This document shows, one piece after another, positions 1 through 10,152 of a stretch of 64,000 bases of DNA. The translations under genes were made by a program, and so were the position numbers. Each line of letters opens with the position of its first letter. Position 1 is the first letter of the stretch. Origin of the DNA: Marinobacter bryozoorum (GTDB taxonomy: Bacteria > Pseudomonadota > Gammaproteobacteria > Pseudomonadales > Oleiphilaceae); assembly GCF_023156245.1 (NCBI RefSeq), contig NZ_JAKZAH010000018.1, positions 1-64,000 of the forward strand. Reading direction: 5' to 3'. The notes under the pieces are model-generated. The model saw only the letters and a list, made by a program, of their open reading frames with translations. It searched no databases and was not told the origin of the DNA.

Positions 1-421
<421 letters not shown>

Positions 422-1022
422 ATGATGTGAACGCGGCTCTGTATTTACTGGGCAGCGTTAAGGTGGGCAGGCCAAGCGTTGGCCTGGCATCAGTCCGCAT
501 ATCCTTTTGGGTGGAGCTTGTGATTCTCCATTCAAGAGGTGATGGCCAGACGCTTGCATTGGCATTGACTGCTTTACCCGAATGTTCGCTTTGCGACCAG
601 AGCTACGGGCGGCCAATTTATTGTGGCAACCTTCAGCTACAGTATGAGTATCGTGGTACGACCACTGCTAACTTTTAAGCATCCCCAAGGAAGTTATCTT
701 TATCTGTGCTCTCACTCGATCACATCGCTGGTCATGAAATACCTCGGGTGAATCGTCGCTTGCGGCGAGAGGGCAGAGCCCTTGGAACGAGCGCTTCTAT
801 TTTTACACATCGAATTACACACTGTGTAAAAACGAAAGATGCCCCATAAGCCAGTTCCTATGGGGCATTCACTCACTCACTTAGTGAATTACACAAAATT
901 CACTATATACTCCTTCGAGCCGGGCTTTTTTGATTAAAAACCCGCTTTCCCTGATAATACGCCTCCTCCGTTTTCCGGGCACAGCTCCGAAACCCATCGT
1001 CCAACTCGAGCCTCCTGACAGC
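422..1022. other. Gene-free junction region rich in inverted repeats, upstream of argS
   Basis: I see no credible gene here. The 83-codon frame at 427-678 resembles no family I know. Structures present are an 8-bp stem at 468-475/479-486, a palindrome TTACACA-C-TGTGTAA at 815-829, a 10-bp stem at 839-848/859-868, and a 9-bp inverted repeat at 882-890/897-905. The 10-mer GAATTACACA occurs at 812 and again at 886. A GAGCCGGGCTTTTTT string at 916-931 looks like the right arm and T-tract of a terminator whose left arm is missing. In related genomes priA usually precedes argS; here it does not, consistent with insertion or deletion at this point. Confidence 0.5.
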
Positions 1023-2711
1023 ATGAAAGAGACCGTTTCCGAACTTCTCCAGTCTGCCCTGGCTGCCCTTCAGTCAGAGGGCACACTGCCCGCAGACCAG
1101 ACCTTTACTCCGCAGGTGGGCAACACCAAAGACAAGGCCCACGGCGACTATGCCTGCAACATTGCCCTGGTGGCCGCCAAGGCCGCCGGCTGTCCGCCAC
1201 GACAACTGGCAGAAACCCTGGTGGACCGTCTGCCGCCGAGCCCGGCTGTTGCGAAGGTGGAGATTGCCGGTCCCGGCTTTATCAACTTCTTCATGACCGC
1301 CGAGAGCGCCGTCGGCATTGCCGCAGATATCCTGCAGCAGGGCGCGGACTTTGGGCGTAACAACGACGGTCAGGGTGAGAAGGTGCAGGTGGAGTTTGTC
1401 TCAGCCAACCCAACCGGCCCCCTGCACGTGGGCCATGGCCGTGGTGCAGCCATTGGCGACAGCCTGTGCCGCCTGCTGGAAGCCAACGGCTACGATGTTA
1501 CCCGCGAGTTCTATTACAACGACGCCGGCGCCCAGATCGACAACCTGACCCGTTCCGTCCAGGCTCGGGCCAAGGGCCTGGGGCCGGATGACGCCTCCTG
1601 GCCGGAAGATGGCTACCGGGGTGACTACATCCGCGACGTGGCAGAGGCCTACCTGAAAGGCGAAACCGTGACCGCCGATGACCGGGGTGTCACCGGCAAG
1701 GCGGATCCGGACGATATGGCGGCTATCCGCGAGTTTGCCGTCGCGTACCTGCGCCGGGAACAGGACCTGGACCTGAAAGCCTTCGGCGTGGAGTTCGATG
1801 TCTACTTCCTGGAGTCCTCCCTTTACCGGGACGGCAAGGTGGAAGCTACCGTCGAGCGCCTGAAGGAAAACGGCTACACCTACGAGCAGGACGGCGCCAT
1901 GTGGCTGCGCACTACCGAGTTCGGCGACGACAAGGACCGGGTCATGCGCAAGAAGGACGGCGGTTATACTTACTTCCTGCCGGACGTGGCCTATCACCTG
2001 GACAAGTGGCAGCGGGGCTTCTCTACCGTTATCAACGAACAGGGTGCCGATCATCACTCCACGGTGACCCGGGTACGGGCGGGCCTCCAGGCCCTCAAGG
2101 CGGGCATTCCGCAGGGCTGGCCGGATTACGTACTCCACCAGATGGTGATGGTGACCCGTTCCGGCCAGGAAGTGAAAATCTCCAAGCGTGCTGGCAGCTA
2201 CGTCACCGTGCGGGACCTGATTGACGAGGTCGGCCGGGACGCCACCCGCTTCTTCCTGGCCGCTCGCCGGGTGGATTCCCAACTGACCTTCGACATCGAC
2301 CTGGCCCGCTCCCAGACCAACGAAAACCCGGTCTATTACATTCAGTATGCACACGCCCGCATCTGCAGCGTGTTACGCAAGCTGGCCGAAGAGCACGGTA
2401 TCAAGCGTGGCCATAACGATGTGGCCGGCGACCTGTCCCTGCTGACCCTGGACGAGGAAAAGGAGCTGGCCAACCAGCTGGCGAAGTATCCGGAGCTGAT
2501 TCGCAATGCCGCGGCCTCCCGGGAACCCCATCACCTGACCCATTATCTCCGGGACCTGGCAGGCCAGTTCCACACCTACTACAACGCCCACAAGGCACTG
2601 GTGGAAGATACCGACCTCCGGGATGCCCGACTGACCCTTTACCTGGCCGTCAGGCAGGTGATCGCCAATGGCCTGGACCTTCTGGCCATCAGTGCGCCGG
2701 AAGAAATGTAA
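1023..2711 (+). CDS. argS: Arginyl-tRNA synthetase
   Basis: A class I aminoacyl-tRNA synthetase of 562 aa (E. coli ArgRS is 577) that charges tRNA-Arg in the cytoplasm. The N-terminal additional domain covers about residues 1-100. The HIGH signature is HVGH at 135-138, preceded by SANPTGPL. The KMSKS-like loop reads KISKR, and the C-terminal DALR anticodon-binding domain begins near QYAHARI. The ATG at 1023 is chosen because MKETVSELL aligns with family N-termini. The in-frame start at 930 would add 31 residues of low-quality sequence overlapping a terminator-like string. It is followed 18 bp later by the SPOR gene, the order seen in Pseudomonas. Confidence 0.97.
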   Translation: MKETVSELLQSALAALQSEGTLPADQTFTPQVGNTKDKAHGDYACNIALVAAKAAGCPPRQLAETLVDRLPPSPAVAKVEIAGPGFINFFMTAESAVGIAADILQQGADFGRNNDGQGEKVQVEFVSANPTGPLHVGHGRGAAIGDSLCRLLEANGYDVTREFYYNDAGAQIDNLTRSVQARAKGLGPDDASWPEDGYRGDYIRDVAEAYLKGETVTADDRGVTGKADPDDMAAIREFAVAYLRREQDLDLKAFGVEFDVYFLESSLYRDGKVEATVERLKENGYTYEQDGAMWLRTTEFGDDKDRVMRKKDGGYTYFLPDVAYHLDKWQRGFSTVINEQGADHHSTVTRVRAGLQALKAGIPQGWPDYVLHQMVMVTRSGQEVKISKRAGSYVTVRDLIDEVGRDATRFFLAARRVDSQLTFDIDLARSQTNENPVYYIQYAHARICSVLRKLAEEHGIKRGHNDVAGDLSLLTLDEEKELANQLAKYPELIRNAAASREPHHLTHYLRDLAGQFHTYYNAHKALVEDTDLRDARLTLYLAVRQVIANGLDLLAISAPEEM

Positions 2712-2729
2712 CCGGCAGGAGATCAGACG

Positions 2730-3377
2730 TTGGCCAGGGATTACGCCCGCAAGCAGTCCTCCGGAAAGGGGGCGGTGAACAGTGCACCGCCTCCGCGGAA
2801 GACCCGTGCGCGGGCGGAAAAGCCCCGCAAACCCTCTCCCCGCCCTGCGGCGGCCAGCAAACAAAGCGGAGGATTATCTGTGCGCTGGATCCTGTCACTG
2901 GCAGCTGTCGGTGCGTTCATCGGCTTCATCGTTTACCTCAACACCCTGGAGCCAATGGAGAGTGCCGCGCCCGGGCAACCGCAGCCGGCGGTCAGCGAAC
3001 CCCCGAAGCCTGCCGCCAGCAAGCCGGAACCGAAAACCGGGCAGGAGCCCAGGTTCAAGTTCTACGACATGTTGCCGGAGTCCGAGGTAGTACCACCCAC
3101 CGTGGAGGAGTATACGCCCAGCCCCGCCACCCAGGACTTCCGCTACCTGGTCCAGGCCGGTTCGTTCCGGACCGCCGAGGACGCTGAACGACAACGCGCA
3201 CAGATTGCGTTCCAGGGCCTGAAAACCAAGGTGTCACAGATTACCACCGGCGAAGGCAAGACCTGGTACCGGGTAAATGTGGGCCCCTTTGACAGCCGCA
3301 GCCAGATGAACTCCGCCGTGGACAAGCTGGTAACGATCAGTATCCAGCCCCTGGTGCGTAAGATTCCCAAGGAGTGA
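2730..3377 (+). CDS. SPOR-domain membrane protein (FtsN-like)
   Basis: A 215-aa bitopic inner-membrane protein. A short basic cytoplasmic N-terminus (about 1-48, rich in K/R/P) precedes one membrane helix at about 51-70. A Pro/Ala/Glu-rich periplasmic linker leads to a C-terminal SPOR domain (about 137-210, YLVQAGSF followed by WYRVNVGPF). SPOR domains bind denuded peptidoglycan at division septa. Position between argS and hslV, overall size and architecture suggest an FtsN-type division protein, though the essential FtsN helices are not clearly recognisable. The start is TTG at 2730, preceded by GGCAGGAG. Confidence 0.88.
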   Translation: MARDYARKQSSGKGAVNSAPPPRKTRARAEKPRKPSPRPAAASKQSGGLSVRWILSLAAVGAFIGFIVYLNTLEPMESAAPGQPQPAVSEPPKPAASKPEPKTGQEPRFKFYDMLPESEVVPPTVEEYTPSPATQDFRYLVQAGSFRTAEDAERQRAQIAFQGLKTKVSQITTGEGKTWYRVNVGPFDSRSQMNSAVDKLVTISIQPLVRKIPKE

Positions 3378-3463
3378 TCTCCGGCGCAGCCGGTGAGCCT
3401 TGAAATTCCCGAGGTCGGCTCCATATCTCGGAAATCACTTCGATTTCAGCAAATGGAGCCCCG

Positions 3464-3994
3464 ATGACCACGATACTTTCCGTTCGCCGTGATGACGAAG
3501 TCGCCATGGGCGGCGACGGCCAGGTTTCCCTTGGCAACACAGTCATGAAGGGCAACGCCCGCAAGGTTCGCCGCCTCTATAACGGCAAGGTGCTGGCAGG
3601 CTTTGCCGGCGGCACTGCAGACGCCTTCACCCTGTTTGAGCGCTTCGAGGCCCAACTGGAAAAACATCAGGGCAACCTGACCCGGGCTGCGGTGGAACTG
3701 GCCAAGGAGTGGCGAACGGACAGGGCCCTGCGACGACTGGAAGCCCTGCTTGCCGTGGCCGACAAAACCGCTTCACTGATCATCACCGGTAATGGCGATG
3801 TCATCGAGCCGGAACAGGGCCTGATCGCCATCGGCTCCGGCGGCCCCTTCGCCCAGGCATCCGCCAGGGCGCTACTGGAAAACACCGAACTCAGCGCCCA
3901 CGACATCGTCGACAAGGGCCTGGATATCGCCGCTGATATCTGCATCTACACCAATCACAATCGCACCCTTGAAGTGCTCTCAGCCAACGACTGA
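3464..3994 (+). CDS. hslV: ATP-dependent protease HslVU, peptidase subunit
   Basis: A 176-aa N-terminal-nucleophile peptidase (ClpQ), the proteolytic dodecamer of HslVU. After Met removal the sequence starts TTILSVRR, exposing Thr2 as catalytic nucleophile. The GNARKVRR stretch and the [15 protein letters not shown] segment are family hallmarks. Length equals E. coli HslV. A GGAG lies 5 nt before the ATG. hslU follows after 13 bp, so the two are co-transcribed. Confidence 0.97.
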   Translation: MTTILSVRRDDEVAMGGDGQVSLGNTVMKGNARKVRRLYNGKVLAGFAGGTADAFTLFERFEAQLEKHQGNLTRAAVELAKEWRTDRALRRLEALLAVADKTASLIITGNGDVIEPEQGLIAIGSGGPFAQASARALLENTELSAHDIVDKGLDIAADICIYTNHNRTLEVLSAND

Positions 3995-4007
3995 ACCCGG
4001 AGCTACC

Positions 4008-5336
4008 ATGTCTGCAATGACTCCCCGCGAAATTGTCCACGAGCTGAACAAACACATCGTTGGCCAGGATGAAGCCAAGCGCGCCGTCGCTATTGCCCTG
4101 CGTAACCGCTGGCGCCGGATGCAGCTCGACAGCACCCTGCGGGATGAAATTACGCCCAAGAATATCCTGATGATCGGCCCCACCGGTGTGGGCAAGACCG
4201 AGATCGCCCGCCGGCTGGCCAAGCTGGCGGACGCGCCTTTCCTGAAGGTGGAGGCCACCAAGTTCACTGAGGTGGGCTACGTGGGCCGTGACGTGGAATC
4301 CATTATCCGCGACCTGGCGGACATGGCCATCAAGATGCTCCGCGAAAAGGAAATGAAGCGCCACGAAAACCGCGCCCTGGATGCGGCGGAAGACCGTATC
4401 CTTGACGCCCTGCTGCCACCGCCCCGTGGCTTCCAGGAAGACAGCCAGCCACGGGAAGACTCCTCCACCCGGCAACTGTTCCGCAAGAAACTGCGGGAAG
4501 GCGAGCTGGATGACAAGGAGATCGAAATCGACCTGCGCAACTCCGCCGGTGGGGTGGAAATCATGGCACCGCCAGGCATGGAAGAGATGACCAGCCAGCT
4601 GCAGAGCATGTTCTCCAACCTTTCACAGGACCGGAAGAAAACGCGCAAGATGAAAGTTGTGGATGCCATGCGCCATGCCAAGGATGAGGAAGCGGCCAAG
4701 CTGGTCAACGAGGAAGAGATCAAGCAGAAAGCCATCGAGTCCGTCGAGCAGAACGGCATCGTGTTCCTCGATGAAATCGACAAGGTGGCCAAGCGCTCCG
4801 AGAATGCCTCCGCCGACGTCTCCCGCGAAGGCGTCCAACGGGACCTGCTGCCGCTGATCGAAGGCAGCACCGTGAGCACCAAGTATGGCACCGTGCGTAC
4901 CGATCACATCCTGTTCATCGCTTCCGGCGCATTCCATCTGTCCAAGCCGTCGGACCTTATCCCGGAGCTGCAGGGGCGCCTGCCCATCCGGGTGGAGCTG
5001 CAGGCCCTGTCACCGGAAGACTTCCGTCGCATACTGACCGAGCCGGATGCCTCGCTGGTGCAACAGTACGAGGCATTGATGGGCACAGAAGGCGTCAAAC
5101 TCACCTTCAGTGACGATGCTATCCGCCGCCTGGCCGAAGTGGCCTGGAAGGTGAACGAAACCACCGAGAACATCGGTGCCCGGCGCCTTCACACTGTGAT
5201 GGAACGCCTGCTGGAAAGCCTGTCCTACGATGCCGGTGACAAGGTAACCGACGGTTTTGAAGTAACCGCGGAATACGTGGACGAGAAGCTGGGTGACCTG
5301 TCGGAAGACGAGGATCTCAGTCGCTACATCCTGTAA
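4008..5336 (+). CDS. hslU: ATP-dependent protease HslVU, AAA+ unfoldase subunit
   Basis: A 442-aa ClpY unfoldase that feeds substrates into HslV. The Walker A motif GPTGVGKT is at 57-64 and Walker B IVFLDE at 251-256. The intermediate (I) domain lies between them at about 110-240, rich in charged residues. The conserved C-terminus ends SRYIL; in this family the tail inserts into HslV to activate it. The ATG at 4008 gives [17 protein letters not shown] at the expected place; an upstream in-frame start at 3969 overlaps hslV and is unlikely. Confidence 0.97.
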   Translation: MSAMTPREIVHELNKHIVGQDEAKRAVAIALRNRWRRMQLDSTLRDEITPKNILMIGPTGVGKTEIARRLAKLADAPFLKVEATKFTEVGYVGRDVESIIRDLADMAIKMLREKEMKRHENRALDAAEDRILDALLPPPRGFQEDSQPREDSSTRQLFRKKLREGELDDKEIEIDLRNSAGGVEIMAPPGMEEMTSQLQSMFSNLSQDRKKTRKMKVVDAMRHAKDEEAAKLVNEEEIKQKAIESVEQNGIVFLDEIDKVAKRSENASADVSREGVQRDLLPLIEGSTVSTKYGTVRTDHILFIASGAFHLSKPSDLIPELQGRLPIRVELQALSPEDFRRILTEPDASLVQQYEALMGTEGVKLTFSDDAIRRLAEVAWKVNETTENIGARRLHTVMERLLESLSYDAGDKVTDGFEVTAEYVDEKLGDLSEDEDLSRYIL

Positions 5337-5353
5337 CCCACCACCCAAAAGCC

Positions 5354-5379
5354 CCGGGCGCCCGCGTTGTGGCGCCCGG
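5354..5379 (+). terminator. GC-rich hairpin after hslU
   Basis: A perfect 9-bp stem, CCGGGCGCC (5354-5362) with GGCGCCCGG (5371-5379), and an 8-nt loop lie just after the hslU stop. No T-tract follows, so it may attenuate or stabilise mRNA ends rather than terminate, with the DUF971 gene starting 18 bp later. Confidence 0.4.
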
Positions 5380-5396
5380 AAACTGCGGAATCTGCC

Positions 5397-5789
5397 ATGA
5401 CCCAACGCCCTTCCGATATTCGCATCCGTAAACAGAGCCGCTTGCTGCAGCTGGATTACGACGACGGTACCCGCTTCGAACTTCCCTTCGAGTTCCTGCG
5501 GGTCTGGTCGCCGTCAGCGGAGGTACGCGGGCACGGCGCGGGCTCTGGAACACTGCAGACGGGCAAGAAGGATGTCGTGGTGACCGGTGCTGACATGGTG
5601 GGTAACTATGCCCTGAAGCTCAACTTCAGTGATGGCCACGATTCCGGGCTGTTTACCTGGGACTACCTGTGGGACCTGGGGCAGAACCAGCAAGCCTACT
5701 GGCAGGATTACCTGCAGCGCCTGGAGGCCTCGGGCGGCAGTCGGGAAGCCGGCGGGCCGCAGCTTTTTGGCGGCCCCCAGGGCGGCTGA
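5397..5789 (+). CDS. DUF971 family protein (gamma-butyrobetaine hydroxylase-like N-terminal domain)
   Basis: A 130-aa protein with the DUF971 fold, recognisable from LLQLDYDDGTRFELPFEFLR and the C-terminal DGHDSGLFTWDYLWDLG. The same domain forms the N-terminus of gamma-butyrobetaine hydroxylase. Free-standing versions are common next to hslU in Pseudomonas and relatives and have been linked to iron-sulfur handling in some cases, but no function can be assigned here. The ATG at 5397 fits the family start better than 5367, which lies inside the hairpin. Confidence 0.88.
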   Translation: MTQRPSDIRIRKQSRLLQLDYDDGTRFELPFEFLRVWSPSAEVRGHGAGSGTLQTGKKDVVVTGADMVGNYALKLNFSDGHDSGLFTWDYLWDLGQNQQAYWQDYLQRLEASGGSREAGGPQLFGGPQGG

Positions 5790-5802
5790 CCCAGCCCTTC
5801 GG

Positions 5803-7032
5803 TCAGGCCCGGTGCAACATCCGGGTCACACTTCCCAGCATACCCCGGTTTTCTTTCTGCTTACGTTTCCTGGCCACATACAACGGCAGGGTTTCGCCAT
5901 AAAGCGCCGTGCTGATGGTGCGTTCGCTGTCTTCCAGCACCTCCCGGTTCAGGCGCAGGCCCTGCTTTGCCAGCAACGGCTCCAGCTCATCGGCCCGGCG
6001 CAGAAGGTCCCGCCGGGTCATCTGGTAGGCGTGTTCACACACCTGCCGGCGGGAACGGAAGCTGAACACACTGGAATTGAACAGCACGGCATCTTCCCGG
6101 GTAGGCTCGAACAGCACCACATCCTGGTCCGGATAGTCCCTGGCGTACTGGGCGATGCCCTTCTGGATGCGGGAATAGACCATGGTGCGATGCATCTGGG
6201 ACAACAGGTTGGGCATACCAGAGCCGGTCAGTTCATCCGCGGCCATGGTTCCCGCTACTTCCGCCGCGCGGGCGTCGAGGGGCACCTGGGGATTAATGGC
6301 CAGTACCAGGTCGGCGCCCCGGTCCAGGGCGACGGAGGCGTGCAGGCCCTTGCGGAGTGTGCCGTCGACGCAATACCGGCCTTCCACCTCCACAGGCACA
6401 TAGAGCCCGGGGGAGGCCATGCTGGCCTGGATCGCCTTCGACACCGGTATGTGGTCAAGCCCGGGTTCACCAAAGCAGATCGCATCGGTGGTCTCGACAT
6501 CCACCGCAACGACGTACAGCCGACGGCGAAGTTCCCGGAAATCGTTGGTACGCCCGGAAGTGGTAAAGGCCTGCTGCAGGTAGCGCTCCAGGGCCGTATT
6601 ATCAAACAGCCCTGCCGGGGCAGCCTGGGCCAGGGTGGTCATGGCTTCCAGGAAGCTCTGGTCGTGTGGGTTGCGAACAAAGCGGGACACCGCGCTCCCC
6701 ACCAGTCCCGGCACCGCCCGCAGCCGACGGCCCATTTCCTTCAGGGCCGGACGGTAGAAGACTTCCGGGTGAAACGGGTGCACCTCGGACTCGTGGCGCA
6801 CGAAGATCCGGCATAGCTGCGCGGTGGTCAACTGGTTGGCCAGGTTGGCCGCCACGAACGACCCGGCGTTGACGCCCACATAGATGTCCAGGTTATTGAA
6901 ATCCAGGCCATCCAGTGCCTCGTCCAGGGCCCGGAGGGCACCGATCTGGTAGATGCCACCCAATGGCCCGCCGCCGCCAAGCGCCAGGCCGATGCGGGGT
7001 GAGGGTCGGAGCTGGGTCGGTTCTGTCGTCAT
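5803..7032 (-). CDS. Patatin-like phospholipase family protein lacking the catalytic serine
   Basis: A 409-aa protein of the patatin superfamily (lipid acyl hydrolases using a Ser-Asp dyad). The glycine-rich oxyanion loop GGGGPLGG is at 19-26 and the Asp-Gly dyad motif at D223-G224 (CVDGTL). However, the nucleophile elbow that should read G-X-S-X-G reads GVNAG at 53-57, with Asn55 where Ser is expected. Unless this is a sequencing error, hydrolysis by the normal mechanism should be lost. The C-terminal about 100 residues are basic and helical. It lies 98 bp downstream of ptsP on the same strand. Confidence 0.85.
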   Translation of the reverse strand: MTTEPTQLRPSPRIGLALGGGGPLGGIYQIGALRALDEALDGLDFNNLDIYVGVNAGSFVAANLANQLTTAQLCRIFVRHESEVHPFHPEVFYRPALKEMGRRLRAVPGLVGSAVSRFVRNPHDQSFLEAMTTLAQAAPAGLFDNTALERYLQQAFTTSGRTNDFRELRRRLYVVAVDVETTDAICFGEPGLDHIPVSKAIQASMASPGLYVPVEVEGRYCVDGTLRKGLHASVALDRGADLVLAINPQVPLDARAAEVAGTMAADELTGSGMPNLLSQMHRTMVYSRIQKGIAQYARDYPDQDVVLFEPTREDAVLFNSSVFSFRSRRQVCEHAYQMTRRDLLRRADELEPLLAKQGLRLNREVLEDSERTISTALYGETLPLYVARKRKQKENRGMLGSVTRMLHRA

Positions 7033-7130
7033 ATTGTCCTCCGGCGTGACAGCAGGCTTATGTTGTCAGGCCTGCCCGATCACAAGCCATGTTCACAAGG
7101 ATCCTAGCAGCCGGAATTAGAATGCTCACC

Positions 7131-9440
7131 CTACTGGGAGCTTTCGAAGCTGGTCACTGGCACAGCACCACGGCCCGGCCTCAGGTAACGGGCAAAGCCG
7201 GCACTACGCAGGGCCAGGTCGACACAGCTCTTGATCACGTGGGGGGAGTCCAGCAAGAGAACATCTTCCAGCAACTGTACGGCCCATTCCCGACTGATAC
7301 TGCGGATCACCGATTTCACCTTGGGCAGGCTGGCCGCGTTCATGGACAAGGCGTCGTACCCCATGGCCATCAGCAGCAGGGCGCCACCGGGGTCTCCGGC
7401 CAGCTCACCGCAGATGGTTACCGGCTTGCCAACCGCATGGGCGTCCTGGGCGATACGTACCAGAGCCTGCAGGACGGCCGGATGGTAGGAGTGATAAAGC
7501 TGGGCCACCCGGGGATTGTTCCGGTCCACCGCCAGCAGGTACTGGGTCAGGTCATTGGAGCCCACCGACAGGAAGTCCACCCGCTCGGCCAGCTCCCTGA
7601 CTTGGTAGACCGCTGCCGGCACTTCGATCATTACCCCGACCCGGGGCATGTGGATCTCGTAGCCCTCTTCCCGAACCTCATGGTAGACCCGGTAGATCAG
7701 GTGCAGGGACTCCTCCACCTCGGAAATGTTGCTGATCATCGGCAACATGATCTGCAGGTTATTGAAGCCCTCACTGGCCTTCAGCATGGCCCGCACCTGC
7801 ACCAGGAAAATCTCCGGATGGTCCAGGCTTATGCGGATACCCCGCCAGCCCAGGAAGGGGTTTTCCTCGCTGATGGGAAAGTAGGTCAGGGACTTGTCGC
7901 CACCAATGTCCAGCGTGCGCATGGTGACCGGGTTGGGAGCGAAGGCTTCCAGCTGCTCCCGGTAATATTCCCGCTGTTCCTGCTCTGAGGGGAAGCGCTC
8001 CTTGATCATAAAGGGCACCTCCGTGCGGTAGAGCCCGATACCTTCCGCACCATGGCTGAGGGAACGCACCACATCGGTCATCAGGCCGGTGTTGACCAGC
8101 AGTGACACGCGATGGCCGTCCGTCGTCACGCAGGGCTTGTCACGCAGGGCTTCCAGGCCCCGGAAAAGGGCATCTTCCTCGTCACAGATTTCCTTATAGA
8201 AATTGCGCAGCTCGGCAGAAGGTGACGCAAAGATCTGGCCCTCAAAGCCATCCACCACCAGCTCCTTGCCATCGAGCTGGTTGACCGGGATATCCACCAG
8301 CCCCATCACCGTGGGCACGCCCATGGCCCGGGCCAGTATCGCCACATGGGAGTTGCTTGAACCGCGCACGGAAACCAGCCCTACCAGCCGGCCCCGGGGC
8401 ACCTCACCAAGCATCGCCGGGGTCAGCTCCTCGCTGACCAGCACGGTATTTTCCGGGTAATCCACCTCGCGGGTGTCCCCTTCCTGCAGGTGGGAGAGGA
8501 TACGGCGACCCAGGTCGCGAATATCCACCGCGCGCTCCCGCAGGTAGTGGTCATCCATCATCTCGAAGTGGCGCACATACTGGTTCACCACCTGCTTGAG
8601 CGCCCCCTGTGCCCAGAGCCCTTCGCCCTGAATGCGGTTGGCTACCTCCCCTGGCAGGGCGTTATCACCCAGCATGCGCAGGTAAACATCGAACAGGGCC
8701 TGTTCTTCCGGGCGCAACTGGTCAGACAGCCGGTCGGACACCCGCCGGATATCCTCCTGCACGGCACTGACCGCCTCACGGAATGCAACCAGCTCTGCGT
8801 CGGGATCCTCGGATGCCTTTTCCGGCACCGCATCCAGGTCTGCCGGCGGGTAGACCACGACGCCGGTGCCAATGGCCACCCCAGGAGCGCCTGGCACGCC
8901 GTCGAAGGAAACGTCCCGCGCTTCCTCACCGGTGAGGGACATACCGCTGATGGCACCGGTAGCCTCACTGTGGGCAATCACACCCGCTAGCTGGGCTGAA
9001 ACCGTTACCAGGAAGGCTTCTTCCCCTTCGTCAAAGCTTCGGGAAGCCTCCCGCTGCTGAACCACCAACACGCCGAGCACACGACGGTGGTGAATAATAG
9101 GCACCCCGAGAAACGAGCGGAAGCGCTCCTCGCCGGTCTCGGGGAAATAGCGGTAACGGGGATGGGAAGGCGCGTCTTCGAGGTTGATGGGCTCCTCCCG
9201 GGAACCCACCAGGCCAACCAGGCCCTCGGAATGGGCCAGGCTGACCTTGCCGACGGCTTTTTTATGCAGGCCCTCGGTGGCCATCAGGATATAACGGTTG
9301 GAGACCGGATCCAGCAAATAGACGGAACACACCTCGGTGTTCATGGATGCCTGTACCCGCGAAACGATAATGCCCAGCGCCTCCTGCAGGTCGCGGGCAC
9401 TGTTTACTTCCTGAACAATACTTCGCAAGATACCGAGCAT
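7131..9440 (-). CDS. ptsP: Nitrogen-PTS phosphoenolpyruvate-protein phosphotransferase (EI-Ntr)
   Basis: A 769-aa enzyme I of the nitrogen phosphotransferase system. It autophosphorylates with PEP and passes phosphate to NPr, a regulatory relay tied to nitrogen status. The N-terminal GAF domain spans about 1-160 (LRSIVQEVNSARDLQEALG). The phosphohistidine swivel domain has SNSHVAILARAMG with His365, and the C-terminal PEP-binding TIM barrel has GIGLYRTE and CGELAGDP. The ATG at 9440 is preferred because MLGILRSIVQEVN matches family N-termini and sits 16 bp after the rppH stop. An in-frame start at 9497 would overlap rppH. rppH-ptsP is a conserved pair. Confidence 0.95.
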   Translation of the reverse strand: MLGILRSIVQEVNSARDLQEALGIIVSRVQASMNTEVCSVYLLDPVSNRYILMATEGLHKKAVGKVSLAHSEGLVGLVGSREEPINLEDAPSHPRYRYFPETGEERFRSFLGVPIIHHRRVLGVLVVQQREASRSFDEGEEAFLVTVSAQLAGVIAHSEATGAISGMSLTGEEARDVSFDGVPGAPGVAIGTGVVVYPPADLDAVPEKASEDPDAELVAFREAVSAVQEDIRRVSDRLSDQLRPEEQALFDVYLRMLGDNALPGEVANRIQGEGLWAQGALKQVVNQYVRHFEMMDDHYLRERAVDIRDLGRRILSHLQEGDTREVDYPENTVLVSEELTPAMLGEVPRGRLVGLVSVRGSSNSHVAILARAMGVPTVMGLVDIPVNQLDGKELVVDGFEGQIFASPSAELRNFYKEICDEEDALFRGLEALRDKPCVTTDGHRVSLLVNTGLMTDVVRSLSHGAEGIGLYRTEVPFMIKERFPSEQEQREYYREQLEAFAPNPVTMRTLDIGGDKSLTYFPISEENPFLGWRGIRISLDHPEIFLVQVRAMLKASEGFNNLQIMLPMISNISEVEESLHLIYRVYHEVREEGYEIHMPRVGVMIEVPAAVYQVRELAERVDFLSVGSNDLTQYLLAVDRNNPRVAQLYHSYHPAVLQALVRIAQDAHAVGKPVTICGELAGDPGGALLLMAMGYDALSMNAASLPKVKSVIRSISREWAVQLLEDVLLLDSPHVIKSCVDLALRSAGFARYLRPGRGAVPVTSFESSQ

Positions 9441-9456
9441 ATCGGGTGTCAATCCG

Positions 9457-9987
9457 TCATTGTTGTTGGTCCTGCCGGCGCTGTACTTCTTCGGCACGCT
9501 GCCACTGATCTACCGTACTGAACAACCGCGGGGCCAGCTCACGCAAGGCACGGCGGTAGACCTCCCGCTTGAAGGACACTACCTGCCCCAGCGGGTACCA
9601 GTAGCTGACCCACTGCCAGCCATCAAATTCCGGTGAATCCGTGTGGTCTACCCGCACGGATGCATCCGGTGAAAGCATCCTCAGAAGGAACCATTTCTGT
9701 TTCTGACCTACGCAGACGGGGCGCGAATTATGGCGCACCATTCGTCGTGGCAGGCGGTAGCGCAGCCAGCCCCGGGTACAGCTGATGATTTCCACATCGC
9801 TTGCGCCCAGGCCGACTTCCTCGGCCAACTCCCGATAGAGAGCCTGTTCCGGTGACTCGTTGTGCTTGATGCCACCCTGTGGGAACTGCCAGGAGTCCTG
9901 CCCGATCCGCCTTGCCCACAAGACCTCGCCCTTGTGGTTGGCCAGAATGATTCCGACGTTGGGTCTGAAACCGTCTGAATCGATCAC
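9457..9987 (-). CDS. rppH: RNA pyrophosphohydrolase
   Basis: A 176-aa Nudix hydrolase that removes pyrophosphate from 5'-triphosphate mRNA and so starts RNase E-dependent decay. The Nudix box is complete in the form G-x5-E-x7-REL-x-EE-x-G, starting at [11 protein letters not shown]. The N-terminus [17 protein letters not shown] and the [12 protein letters not shown] segment are diagnostic of RppH rather than other Nudix enzymes. It is upstream of ptsP in the same transcript. Confidence 0.95.
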   Translation of the reverse strand: MIDSDGFRPNVGIILANHKGEVLWARRIGQDSWQFPQGGIKHNESPEQALYRELAEEVGLGASDVEIISCTRGWLRYRLPRRMVRHNSRPVCVGQKQKWFLLRMLSPDASVRVDHTDSPEFDGWQWVSYWYPLGQVVSFKREVYRRALRELAPRLFSTVDQWQRAEEVQRRQDQQQ

Positions 9988-10092
9988 GGCACAGTCCTGT
10001 CTTAAAATGTTACGGAAGCCTCTTACACAAGAGACTTTTCTTCCAGATTGACTCCATTCTTACAGAAAGCCTACCGGTCGGCAAACGAAGCA

Positions 10093-10121
10093 GGCATTCT
10101 TTTTCAGCATGTTAGAATGCC
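10093..10121. other. Hairpin in the leader of the HAD gene
   Basis: An 8-bp perfect stem GGCATTCT (10093-10100)/AGAATGCC (10114-10121) with a 13-nt loop. It lies 31 bp upstream of the HAD start, between the divergent rppH and HAD genes. It may be an operator or mRNA leader structure. I see no match to a known regulator site. Confidence 0.3.
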
Positions 10122-10152
10122 CCTTGAAAGCATACTTTAAAGGAGAACAACC

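Noticed and set aside
427..678. An 83-codon frame after the merA fragment, considered as a merD/merE-type gene
   Set aside because: It lacks the membrane helices of MerE and the helix-turn-helix of MerD, and no ribosome-binding site precedes it.
1401..2354. A 317-codon open frame antisense to argS
   Set aside because: argS is unambiguous on the other strand; the antisense translation has no domain features or ribosome-binding site.
5629..6816. A 395-codon plus-strand frame across the end of the DUF971 gene and the patatin gene
   Set aside because: It overlaps two well-supported genes in other frames and has no recognisable motifs.
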